In this document: positions 34,701 to 46,806 of the stretch, one piece after another
Position numbering within the stretch: the stretch's first letter is position 1
Layout: every line of letters starts with the position of its first letter
NCBI GenBank assembly: GCA_027559495.1
Contig: JAMXSV010000004.1
Span: 1,477,001 to 1,541,000 of the forward strand
Source: Aurifilum marmelostoma
Lineage: Eukaryota; Ascomycota; Sordariomycetes; Diaporthales; Cryphonectriaceae
Direction of reading: 5' to 3'
DNA length: 64,000 nucleotides
Notes under the pieces: generated by a model
Database searches by the model: none
What the model was told of the DNA's origin: nothing
The model's input: the letters and a program-made list of their open reading frames with translations, nothing else
Translations under genes and position numbers: made by a program

Positions 34701-35964
34701 TTCCATGTTCCAGCCTACAGCAAGACACAGCAGAAGATTGAGCTGCCAGACTGGGATTCATGCATAATAATAAGCATCAGGCACCACTAGTTCTTTGTTT
34801 TTAAGTTGCTAGTGAAACACTTGCCAAATTATTGGTTAGAAAATAGTTTAATGACCCGCCAGGTGAGACGAAGTCGACAGAAATCAAGGTCTGGGAGATA
34901 AAAGAAGAAGAAAAAAGCACAGAAAGGTCATAGTAGATGACGCATTGATGATTCACTCGATGTTGTAATTAATGAGAAAAAAAAAAAAAGCCTGCATAGA
35001 GGTATTCATCAAGATCAAACAACAGCCTCCCTCTCCCCTTCCCCCTTCCCCTCCCCGGGTAATGTTTCCTTGCCATTTCCAATCTGATCTGCAAGCACTC
35101 TATGTCCACAAGATTGACCCATCATGTGGACAGACAGTATAGTGCCATCTGAAGACCACATGGATATATGGAAGACAACATGGCCCTGGTTTCCTGTTCG
35201 TCAAGACCCCAGGTGTCAGCACCCGATAACATGGCAGTATTTGCCACTGTCCCGGACCCGATGTCGACGGACACTCTAAAATCTTTGAATCCCTTCACCT
35301 TCCGTCCCCCACAATACCAAGGCAAAACGCTCGACCAGACATAGGAAAGTCATGAAGAAGAACAGAAATACTTTGAAATGTGCCGTCAGACCATAAGCTC
35401 CAAGTCTTGATCGTGGCGCCTGGTTGGTAAGCCTTGTGGACAGCCTATCGATGACGTTGTGCTTCTTTCCGCAGTGCTGACACAAGCAGGACCTGTAATC
35501 CGACGAGAATAGAAATAGACGGGAACAGCCCAGGTGAGGTATCATCTCTTAGTTGGAGTGATCTGCTGGTGTCTGCTCTCCGGCCCGGCGCCCTCATCCA
35601 TCCACCCCGGCACATAGAGAACAGTGACGAGTGTCAAGCGCTGTTGGGGGTTGGAGTGCCTGCCCATTTGGGCTTCGGCTGTATGTGAGGCCGGAGGCAC
35701 TTGCCACGTCTCACGATAGATCAGTTCGGGCTCATGGATGAATCACCAGGTGTGATTGCGTAGGCGGCGTAGCCTGTTGAATGAGAATGCCTGCCTCGTC
35801 GAAGTCGTCAATAAAGTGGCGGGCCTTCTCTTTCTTGGGTATCCGTCTTGAAGGTCTCGTTGAAACTTCCTTCCTTTGTGTCCTTGACGTGTTTTTTCTC
35901 TTTTCTATCAAGACAATGATCGGCAATGCTGGTTTCTGATGCCGATATTCTTGACTTTTGCGCA
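31797..35964. other. Gene-poor stretch, AT-richer
   Basis: No supported gene in about 4.2 kb. It contains short A, T and G runs (G run near 33605-33618; A run near 34978-34989) and one weakly protein-like frame at 34480-34680. No terminal repeats or transposase motifs are visible to me. Confidence 0.5.
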
Positions 35965-36620
35965 TCAATGGTGGTTCTTATGGTTGGAGGAGTGGTTGCG
36001 GTGGTTTCTTCGAGAGCCCGAACTGTTGTTGGATGATGAATGACCACCATGGACGGCGCTGTTGGAGAGCTCTCTGGGCCAATGCATCTGATTAACGTTT
36101 AAAGTGTCGTTCGTGCCAATTCCCTGGAGCATGAAGGGGCCGAAGGCCGTGCTGGAATCTGGTCTACCAGATTGCTGATAGGTCTAATGTCAGTACACAT
36201 GGATCCACTTCCTTTACGTTCAGGGATAGGGAGGGAATGGTGTATCCTAACCTGTTGCTGGTACTGATTCTGGTACATATTTGACTCAGCCTGGGCCCTC
36301 CGTGAATCATTGGATGAACCCCTCCCTTCTCCGCTTGGGACGACCCGAGAATCACGAGTTTGTTCGTTCAGACGACGAAGGTCTTCGTGGAACTGGGAAC
36401 CACTTCCAGAAGTCTGTCGGGTCTGAAGATTCTGACTGCGAGGAGATAAGAAACCGTCAGCACCCAAACTACATGCAGGATGGTCAGCTGAGCAGCATAT
36501 TATATTGCCTCAGGTCTTGGGGGGAGCTGAGGAGGGGGCTGCTGACTATCTATCAACTGCATACCTTTGTGCTGGCTGGTAGCTGTCGTTGGCCTTAGCG
36601 TTATGCTTGCGGTGCCCCAT
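35965..36620 (-). CDS. Hypothetical Asn/Ser/Gln/His-rich disordered protein (three exons)
   Basis: Exons are 36565-36620 (ATG at 36620 in GCCATGG context), 36252-36435 and 35965-36174, joined in phases 2 and 0. Intron 1 (129 nt) has GTATGC, GCTGAC and CTCGCAG; intron 2 (77 nt) has GTTAGG, ACTGAC and CTATCAG. Both branch sites lie 15-25 bases before the acceptor. The 149-residue product is hydrophilic throughout: MGHRKHNAKANDSYQPAQ, a central Gln/Arg/Ser region with one acidic-basic helix (FHEDLRRLNEQTRDSR), MYQNQYQQQQ, a less polar patch FGPFMLQGIGTNDTLNVNQM, then a His/Asn/Ser tail ending SSNHKNHH. No signal peptide, no cysteines and no recognised domain. The matched phases and uniform composition across all three exons argue for a real gene. 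Function unknown; low-complexity proteins of this type are often nuclear or RNA-associated, which is only a guess. Confidence 0.65.
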
Positions 36621-39600
36621 GGCGACTTAATGGTGGAAAAGAAGACTGTACTGAAGTTTTACTTTCAAAAGAAAGGGGGAAAGTGATGGTGATGATGAGG
36701 AGAGGACGCGGGGAAAGGAAAGAAGAGGACTGTACTCTCTCGTCTTTAATGCTGCTCCAGGACTCATACGCACTCTTCACCCCAAGGGGCCCAGCCCGAT
36801 ACTTATATGCCATGGGCCACGTACGCGCAATAGGAAAAACCAGCCAAGTTTCATACATTCCCTATTGTTATTATCCCGGTGTACATTGCTCAGGTCTTCC
36901 AGGGCTTCAACAGGCAATCAGGCAAAGACTGGGGGACCCGGGCTTGGTTGGGTCTAAAGCTACTAGTATACGAGGCGAGAAAGGACAAACCTGCCCTTCA
37001 CGGATGGCATTTCCAACAGGGTTTCTCTCTTGCCTCCTTCGTTTTTACACCAGGCGACGGGGCCAGTGCAGTTTCAGGATGTACATATAGTCGGCTAAAA
37101 CTCCCTCCTAGGATTGGGACAGGGGAATGGAGCAAGAGTTCTAGCCCACGTTGATGTCACACAGATGGGAACTCGCACCGAAACCGAAAGGCAACAGTGA
37201 CTGGGTGGAAAGGAAATTACCGTCAATAAGCAGTGGGGATGCGTGTCCTAGCATGCCCTTGGACCAAGAGCGCGCCCTGCGTTGAATTTCTGTTGCTGTG
37301 TGGCCATCGGGCCAGGTGATTGTATGGAGCTCCTTCGCGGGTGAAGTGATGCGCCCCTACGTACAAGTCGAGTGTTGGATGCCCAGGTCTGTATGAGGGC
37401 GAGACACGAAGAACAAGCAGCCACACGCACAAGATGAGATGCTGCGTCTACACCGGACATAGGTGGAGAACAATCTCTTCACCGTGTGTGGCAGTGTCCA
37501 AGGCATCCCATGGCTGAGCGAGGCATGGCTGCGCGAATGAGCGGCTTGCAGACGCTCACATACCTCATGCGACAACAGCCTCCAATTGGTGCCTGACCGA
37601 GAAGGTTTTTCCCTTTGTGATGGCCCCGTAACCACCCATCAAGGCAGGGCTAGAATAACGTGTGGCTCTGTGCTTGGAGGCCTCTTGTGGTACTTTGGGA
37701 CCTGCAAAGGCAAGTGGCTGGGTCGGGCACGCATGTGTGCTGATGGCTACAGGACCGTGTTCACCACTCGCTGGTGTGGGTCTCGGCTCTGTATAATTCG
37801 TTGCCAGAGCGGTGGGGAGGCAGAACGTGTGTGAACGAGCACCTTTGGGTGGCGGTCCTTAGGTGCGACGACTTTCCCACCGAAGAGTTTGAGTGAATCC
37901 TTGCCCACCCGCCCTCTTTTTTTCTTTTCAAATCGTGGATCCTTTGCAAAAGGGAAGAAGATGAAAGAGTGAGAGGAAGAATGTAATCATCACGCATTGA
38001 ACGAGGCCCTCTGAAAGCTCGTGGAGCCGAACACACATGGCAAGGTCGATAATGTCAAGGAAAATGAGGCAACCAATAAACAAGTGATGACTTCTTCGTT
38101 TCACTGGGCGAGGGTCTGTCGACTTGTGTCGTATGCATGCGGTCCCTCTGGTTTGGTCTTGCAGGATAGCATCTGGTCCTGGTTGCCCAACGAGCTGTGA
38201 GCTCGAACTCTCGGGACCGACCATTTCATGCACAAATTAAGACTTACCTGTCGGTAACTTGCTGCTGACCAGGCACTTAGCTGGATACTAAGCTTTGCTT
38301 GTTGTCCAGGGCTGACTTCTCAGGTGTAGTCTTCCCTCATACTTCCTTTCCTCTGGGCGAACCCGATGACTCACATTTCCTTTTTTTCTACCGACACATC
38401 GACTTCACTCAACAGAAAGACTTGACGAAACTTGCCAACACTGGCCATTCAAAGCCCCAAAAGTAGGAGAGACTCCCTTTCTCGCGGTTGCACCGCCTTC
38501 TTGTCACCAGGGAATAGTCTGTGGCACTGCAAGATGGCGCCAGAACAACTCCCAAGATGATGATGGTCCAGGCAGCAGCCCGGGGCGGGAGAGGGAAAGG
38601 GGGCGGGTGTGTCAAGGGTTCCGGTTGATTCTCAAGGCGACTGCGATCCTATGTCTCCTTTAGGCCGAGATCAGGCCCAAGAACAGGTGTTACGTTTTCT
38701 TCTTCTTCAGCAAACCTCCCGAGCGATCGAGCCGACATTGCTCAGTGACATGAGCTCGGACGTGCACGGTGGTATCGGGACCGACAGAAGAGGATATGAG
38801 TATTCAACACGAGCTGTCATGTTCATCTCGCAACGTGGAAAGCGCTTGTCCGCCCTGTCAACGACGCGAAAGCAGTGGACATGAGGCGGTGACCCTGCGC
38901 TTGTTTGAGCACTTTAAGATCTAGATCTAACCGCTCAGGCCGATGTTGGTATGCAGAATAGTGTAACAACACTTTTACTTTTCTCTCTTTGCCCCCTATT
39001 CTGAGCCCCTGCTGCCCCGGAGGCGACGAGTCTTGTGCGAGAGCCACTCTGGCCTCCTGCGCGAGGCAACACCGAGGGCGTTCTCGCACTCGTTGATCGG
39101 GCGACACCTCCGAAGGTGTCGTGGTATTGGTTGCCTCGCATTCGAAGAGGGCGCAGTCGCTCTGGCGATGGATACGAATCGTCGTGATGGAGTTCGTCGG
39201 AGACGAGATGATGCAGGACTCAAGGCGACGATGAGGGGTGCCCGCCCTTTGCAGTCTGGGTTGGCTAATATGGTCACAGGCGCGGTTGAAAGGGTTCCGT
39301 CGGTGACGACGAAGACGATGCAGACGGAGAAGAGGAGCAGCAACAACAACAGAGGTGACTGGATACCTCCCTCCTCGCCCTGCTGCGATACTGTGACAGG
39401 GCGCCATCATTGTCCCTCGGGACGAGTGTCTGCACAGAGCAAAAACACAGTGGCGAGCATTGAGGACGAGGCAGGAGTCCGACAGGGAGCATGACCGAGC
39501 ACCACAAGACACATCTTCTCAGTTGCCTTGCGTTGGTGGAACAAGGAGCATTGTCCTTTACGCTGCCAGGTACGGAGAGGGTATGGTGTCTTGGGGAACA

Positions 39601-42600
39601 GAGACGTTCCTTACCTGGCGACACAGTCCACCCGACCCGGGCTGCTATCACGCATTCATGTGCGTTGAATGGCGACCGCTGGGAGATTGAATGACCTCAG
39701 TCGGGGTATCAAGATAGATGATGACCGCATAATGGATCACGTCTGTCCTAGACACTCAGGCCGGAGACGACGCTTAACCCGGATTTGGCAGCATGAGGTG
39801 GTCGGCATTGGTTGTTGAGGGGATGAGCAGAGGCGGGTCAACCATCTGGAACGAGGAAGGGAAGCAGCTCAGCTTGCCTCCGGAGTCGATAGGCCAGCGG
39901 CGAGGGTGTGGAGGCACGGCGATGCCTCGCTCTCCGACTTTCAAAAGACAAGTACGTCGAGGCCACTGAGGGACGGACTCGGGGGACCCGAGAACCAGAT
40001 CACCTGCCCGACGAAGGACGACACTTATGGGGACTAGATGTGAGGTGGAGGGAGCATCATTGCAGGACACACATGTCAAGAAGGGAGACTAGGTGCACAC
40101 GCGAGGGAGATTGATTTAAGCGCCTGCTCCTCACCAGCGAAGGTCATGTCGCGAACCAAGCCCCCTCCCACCCTCCATCCACATCCAGGGGCCACACCCG
40201 AACACGACTAGGAACTTGTTCTAAATCTGCCGACGCACACTCCCACGAGCTTTTCTACAAGTGGCTTGCCAAGCTAGCTCGTGCTCACATCAACGACGAT
40301 GGTAGGACCCATCCATCTCAATCATCCCATCCTGTGAGTCAGCTGTCAGCAGAAAGCTGAAGGACGGAGTGTGAGACAAAGGAGAAGAGAGTGAGGGAGG
40401 GAGAGAGCTTTGGAGGGTCCGGCCCCCGAGTCATCACATTCTCGTCATCGAGATGGCGTGGGAGAAGGTGGCCGGGCCCGGTGGTCCAATTTGGGGGTCG
40501 TCTCGGCGTGTGCTCAGCTGGTGGCTTCCGGCAGCCAGACCGGCGTGCATGATCCTTGCGTCAATAGTCCCAAGAGGTCGATTACTCAGACCAGCCAGCT
40601 GGCCACCGGCATCAACACCACCCGAGCGAGAGGACGACCTGGTCCTCGGTCACGCTATCATGTGTGGCTCTTTGGTTAGGAACGAGCCATCACGGAGCCT
40701 GCACCACCCCGAGTCGCTTACCATTCTGGGGAGGGGATCGGCAAGATCACGACAGCATCTTTGGGGAACAGATGAGGGGCGGGGGAGGAGGGGTTGAGGG
40801 GAGGTGTCACGGGAGAACAAAGCAGGTAAGGACGGACACTGGAGGTCGAGTCGAGAAGATTGTCGTCGCAATCTGGGACGCTTCACTGGGCCCACGTATG
40901 ATCGAGATGCGCTAATCTGGTCGGGTGGTGCTGGTGTCTGCATTAGGGTCCCAAGGCGCTAGACGACAGCGGGCCGCACGCTATGGTACAGATCTTGCCA
41001 GTGTGATCCACTGGAACCCTCGATTTTGAGCCGCACCACCCCACTGTCACACCCCGTCGCGGCCCCCCCATCCAAGGCCCCGGGCCCCCATCGCACCCCC
41101 CTCTCTCGGGCGAACTCCTTACTTTGCACCCAACACGCACCCACTCCCGACACCACCATCATGCCGCGCTATCCGCCGCCGACTGTACAAGCCATCTCGA
41201 ACATGCATCGACGGGTCACTATCGCGAGCACACACCTCGAAAGCTACTGTGTGCTGAGAAGACTGGCCAGCGGGGTCTGCGAGGTCGGGAAACGACCTAC
41301 AATCCGACACCACACGAGGCATGTCAAGCCACCTGGCTCTGCACTTGCAGGGGGGCTCGAGTTGAGGGTTCCGCTATTTTTTTTTATTTTTTTATTTTTT
41401 AATTTTTCTTCTTTTGCGCGCTGCATCATCATCAACCGAGCATGCTGTAGCACCAGCCCGCCAGCTGCATCTTGGTCTGCTCGGTTGCTCAAGCTGCATG
41501 TGTGGCGTCTTGACCTAGCCATTTGCACGCCAAGTACAATTGATATTGAGCGTCAATGCCCCCCCCCCCCTTTCTCCCGCGTCTCTGATTGGCAGCAGCA
41601 ACGGCACCCAGTCAGTGTTGGGTCACTGGGAGTCTTCTCTCACACTTTCCTATTGGAAGTTCGATTGAACACCTAGCATTATCGAGTTCGAGTGGCCATT
41701 GGGACAAGTCGGGTCGTGCCTATATATCTGGTGGTTGTCGAGCACTTGATAACAACTCTGACCACCTGGTACTTGGAAGCTTTAAAAGCGACAACAGCCA
41801 AGATTCCAACCTCATTCGACTCACCAGAATCGGTTTATCTCTTGCCTTCCTTCCTTATTGCGTCTCAAGATGTTGCAGCAAGGGTTACATCATCTGTGCT
41901 TGCTTCAACACACCGTCGTTGCTCAAGATGCCCAATTCGGATGTCGTTGTGTCGTCCTGGCAAAATCTATCATCAACATGAAGTCGGCCACATCAGAGGC
42001 GGGGCAGGGGAAAAGGTTGGGGGGGGGGGGGGGAAGGGGCGATTAGACATGGTATGCTGCCGTCGTGCAGATATCATTTGCCCGCGCGAGATGGTGACAG
42101 CCCTCTCACTGGCGATTGGCAGTCCGTCCAGATCCCATCGAGTCTCGTGTCCTCTCTCGTTGGCACCATCTTCTCACCAAGGCTTGCCTAAAGGACCCAG
42201 TAGGAACTATGCCAACCACTCCTGCCTCATCCACCTCCTTGTTCTTCATCCCCTGTTTCGCCGTTTTCATTGTTAACAGCCCAGTGGACTGACCCAAAAA
42301 GTGGCTGAACCGGATGCAGGAGGAATGCTTGGAGTGCCGACACATTTACGCCTTGTACATGTTTGGCGGTGCGCGCTGAAGGGTTGAGGAAGGTCACCTT
42401 GCCAAGCCGCCGATTCTGCATGCCTTTTTATCAGCTGAATATGGCATCCATCATGCCTGCCCAGCGAAGACGAACTCTCTCACCGCGACCCAGAATATGC
42501 TTCCTTCTCGTATGCTGACTTTCGTTCAGAACCGCATCGCTGTGGCCACCCTGGACTTGGAGAGCTGAGAGCTGTGGGACAGCTTGTATTTTGGTGGCAG

Positions 42601-43353
42601 AACTCAAGTGGGCCGCATCTCTCGTACAAAAGACCCTTGTCTCTCAGCATTCGTTCACATGCAGAATAGCCTGTTCCTTCGTATCTACAGGATCCTCGAT
42701 CATGAGACGGGGTCTGCGGAAATCATCAACGTTGGTCAGCGCTATGATGGATGGAAGTTCTCTTTACTCACTCGTCTCTTTACGCAAGTGCTCGTCTTGA
42801 CCGGCTATTTTCTTGTATTTCGGGGAGACCGGGGCGAGGAGGCGGGGTGGCTGCCTGGACCCTGCTGCCTGTTGCGCTGAATGAGCCACGACCTTCGCGG
42901 TTGTACTCAAAGCCAACAACCACTCTAGCTCATAATCATTCAGGTCAGCCTCCGCCATGCGAGTGCTTGGGTGTTCCGCCTCTTGTCAGCGCTCAGATTT
43001 GCCTTCTTCGCTCCTATTTTCCACTTCCCAAACCCCCAACGTCGGATGATCTATGACTGGTCTCTGGTACAGTTTCAGCCTCGTTCTCGGTCTTCCTGGA
43101 CACAGAATCACCATCCTCGTTTCTCCTCACTGAAGTCGGCCGCCACGTAAGAGCGATGCGCCCTTGTGCGTCAGACGTGATGAAAAACACAGTATGTTGT
43201 CATCAGGACTTGCGGTGAGCAGTCGGTGAGCCCAGTTGCCTACTTGAAATGCAACTTCGCCTTCCGCCCTTCTCAAAGAAAGTCGGCACAAGATGAGGAG
43301 AGGCGTCATAATCCATCGTGCACAATCTTTTGTTTTGGATTATTTGCCTTTTC

Positions 43354-43355
<2 letters not shown>

Positions 43356-43384
<29 letters not shown>
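43356..43384. repeat. TG dinucleotide repeat
   Basis: An almost perfect GT run, continuing as imperfect GTGCGTGCG to about 43410. Probably length-polymorphic. Confidence 0.9.
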
Positions 43385-43387
<3 letters not shown>

Positions 43388-43507
43388 CGTGTGCGCGCCT
43401 ATGTGTGTGTTTTCCCCGCTGACGGGGTCTTCACGGCCTGCAGGCCTTCCCCTGCAAGCCCTATAAGCCGTGGGCCACGCATTTCAGCCATTTTCAGCTG
43501 CGAACTG

Positions 43508-43508
<1 letters not shown>

Positions 43509-43542
<34 letters not shown>
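43509..43542. repeat. 34-base poly-T tract
   Basis: Uninterrupted T run in the gene-poor block. It could be the A-tail of a retroposed copy read on the minus strand, but I recognise no element next to it; simple slippage is the default explanation. Confidence 0.9.
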
Positions 43543-43543
<1 letters not shown>

Positions 43544-46500
43544 GAGACCGGGATCGCATCCTCTGGCATTGTTGCAGGATGATTGCGATGGACCCTGAAA
43601 CATCGGCCGCAAGACCCTATGGGTAACGAATGCCTCGTACGTGGAAGTGAGGCTCAGACCCCAGGAAACCTTCTCAAAGAAGATTGCTCAAGCCGCCGAG
43701 TGGGAGATTCCAGCTGCGCTCGGCCATGGCACCTTACAGATCTGGACGTCCGCGTACCCTCCCCTAGTGCGTTTCGATCATTGCCCTTTTTGCTGCCTTG
43801 TTGCCTCCACATCTCGCTCATCGCCCGACCATTGGTATCGGTGGTCATCATGATCCAACTCAATTGGCTGGAGATTTTTCGGTTCCTCCAAGTATCACTA
43901 CGTCAGGGCTTCCTTCTCTGCCGCCCAAGAGGCGCTGCTCCATTGGCCCTCGTTGCGGTTCCAGGGTATACAGCATGAACGAATAGTGCGAGACCAAGAT
44001 CTCCATGCCGTCCCCTTCCCCCAACCACCCGCCTCTTCGAGCAAACCCCTGCCTCCAGGCGCCTTTGCCTTTGAGCTGGATGTTCCTTTGATCCCTGGAG
44101 CCTTATCCATGCTGTCTCTGAAACCCTGAGAAGAGAGTCTTGATATTGCAATCTGCTTGATCGCACATCTTTCGAGACTGTTCTTGCTTCCTTCCATGAG
44201 AACATTGGGCAGGTCTGAAACTTCCTTATCGAAGCGGCCAGTTATCGATTTTACCAGAGTACATAGTACTATGGTCCCATCAATTTCCAAGGGTAACGGT
44301 TATGTCGGGCAAAATCTACTCCCCTTTGGAGCATCTCCTCCCCGGCCCCGGCCCCCTCTCTAGGGCGGGGTATCTGGTTGCCAGTCTGACAGGGTTGCCA
44401 TCACCGAAAACCTGAAAAGGCATCTTCGGTCTTTTTATATCCTTGCGGTCTCAGAGCACCCCCAAATCGGTGTCCTCGGTTACACTCAAGCGTCCATGAT
44501 TGCTACGCACCCTTTTCATGCTCTCATGCAAGCATCAAGGCTGTGCGGAGATGATGAACATGCCACACAGCACAATGGCTTCGGACCACGCTCACGCTCA
44601 CATGGGCTGCTTGAAAGAAAGTGCATGTTAGCGGCCAGTGGGTGAACCACATCTGACTTGCGAGTGAGAACTCTGGCCCGGCGGCTTCGACCCTTTCCGA
44701 TGGGTTTCGACCTGTGGCTGTCAATTAGGCGACTATAGGGTATGGCCTGGCACAGCAACCCTTTTAGGCCATCGGAGGATTGCACCATTGAGCTGCTGGG
44801 TTTGCTCACTGTTGGGGGTGTCCGCTAGTAATCGAGGCAATTCCTACGAGGCATCAAGGCTCAGTAGTCTGCATGCTAAAAGCGCTGTAGGCTGCATTGG
44901 GATACTAATGCTTCGACGCCGAACTTCGTGGTTGCCTTCTCATCTCGATGGGATGAGTTTGCGATCATTGTCGATATGACAACTCTATTCAGTCCCCAGA
45001 CCCCCCCCCCCTCCTTTTCCTTCTTCTTCCTATAGATCAGCGCAAATACGGCATAAGCCTTCATCAGAGGGGACAGAATCATCTGCTGCCCGTAAAAGTG
45101 CACACCCAGAATTTGGGGCATAATCCCTGTTCCCAAGAATACACCTCTAGCAGGCTTCAGAGTCCCCTGCTCGTGACACCAACCACCTCACCCCCCCCCC
45201 CCACAAACAAAATCACCCTCCTCCCAAGTCTTTTCCATGACGAAAGAAGCGCACATTTGTATGACCCAGTGATGATGATGGTGGTGGTGGCGGCTGCTCC
45301 AGGTGACAAGCTACCAAAGATCGATCCGTCATGAGATCGGCATCGCCGGCCTAACCAGCATCGTGCATCAACTCTTTTGCCTTTGTATATATGGTGATGA
45401 AATCGGTGTTGATCGGGCGCGCAGGGCTCGGTCAGACGGGGCCGACGGGGCCGGCTGGATGTGGGTGGGTGTCCTGTGGGGTGTACCGCACCAGGGGGAG
45501 GGGGCGCGATTTTCTGCCTTGCGACGCCGTCTTTGCCGTAAGCAGGCTTGGGAAATTTGGGGAATACACCTTTCGAGAACTATCATTGACAGCCCCCCCC
45601 CCCCCCGAAGAGCGAGAGAGGAAAGGCTCTGGAACGGGTCTAGAAAAATAGAAGTGTCTTGCAATCTGCGTTTCATCGATCCACAATCTGGCTTGTATGG
45701 TTGCCTGAAGTAAGAGGCGGGGAGGGCCCCCCGCCTGTAAGCACATCTATCTACCATCTCCGAGTGTATGCGTTAGTGTAGTCTGCCATCCCATCGCTTG
45801 ACCAGGCGCGACCCACGGCAGCGCGCTCTGCACAGGAAGTGAGAAAGATCTGCCGGCTGGCGACAACCACAGCCTCGCCGGCGACAACCACAACCTCTGT
45901 AATCTAAGTCCATTGTCTCGCATCTTGGGTCCTTGGCAGTGAGCGGCGGCGGGAGAGAGTCAAGATGCGCACGTGGAGTCCAGTCCAAGAAATTAATTAA
46001 TTGATTCCCAATGGAGATCATGGGAGTCATCAACATACAGTACTGACGTTATCACCATCCTCCTCTACCACAGAAATGAAAAAATGTAAAATACACCTGG
46101 GAAAACCGCTTGCAAAACAGACTCGACCAAGATCCCCAATATGCAGCCTGGCACCACAGCCAGAGTGTTGATTGCCCCCCAACTCCGCCTACCTAATCGA
46201 ATAGCCCAAGGCCCAAGGGGGAGAAAAAAAAGCATAACATATGAATATTATACCCACATTCGACCTTTGATTCAGGCGGGTGTTGAACATTGAGTAGACA
46301 TGGCAATCCATGAACCATAGCATTGCGATTTTGGTTGAATGTCGAGGTCCTTGACACGGCTCTGTCCCGGGGTGGCGCACGTCCAGATGCTCCAATGACG
46401 CGGTAGCTTTAAGACCGGTCGGGAGATCCAGCGCCTCGCCCTGGCCGCCAAGAAAGGCCGAGAACCCTAAGGATTGAGCAAACCTCTGGTTGCAGGACCA

Positions 46501-46806
46501 GGCTGGCAGGCTTTCCTAACACTACGAGCCAGTTGTTGTACTCGAGTCCAATGATGAGCCTTACGCACAAGGTACACACACCTGTTGCCCAGGGTACCAG
46601 ACTGGGACCCCGGGCGACACACCGAAATCTAAAACTGGATCCAAGGAGCGAATGAAACATAGAAGCAGACGAAATTTCGAAGAGTGGCTAGCACGTCGGC
46701 TCAGGGCTGCAAATGGACGGCAAGGTGCCTCTGTGCAGGTCGAGACAGAGAGTGTGTGTCCGAGACTCAAAGAGCCAGTAGCATCTAGCCCATGCAGTTT
46801 AGCGGC

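Larger units (their letters stand above)
36621..46806. other. Large gene-poor block
   Basis: About 10.2 kb in which many medium open frames occur on both strands with no coding character or matched splice sites. It contains a TG repeat (43356-43384), a 34-base T run (43509-43542), G/C runs at 42019-42033, about 45001-45011, 45191-45202 and 45593-45606, and a short tandem GGCGACAACCACA-type duplication near 45860-45895. I identify no transposon proteins, terminal repeats or RNA genes. Confidence 0.45.

Noticed and set aside
38246..38258. Good donor-like site (CAG-GTAAGTC) on the minus strand
   Set aside because: No branch site and acceptor at suitable distance and no coding frame on either side.
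38823..39512. 229-codon minus-strand frame and an overlapping frame beginning with a Leu-rich start (38996-39349)
   Set aside because: The signal-like start comes from a CTG/CTC run; downstream is Arg/Ser-rich with no motif, and open frames exist on both strands there.
41026..42276. Two consecutive plus-strand frames of about 200 codons
   Set aside because: They read through homopolymers (Phe and Gly runs) and show no domain, codon preference or splice coherence.
43509..43542. Poly-T tract as the tail of a retrotransposon
   Set aside because: No reverse transcriptase, endonuclease or target-site duplication could be found by eye on either side.
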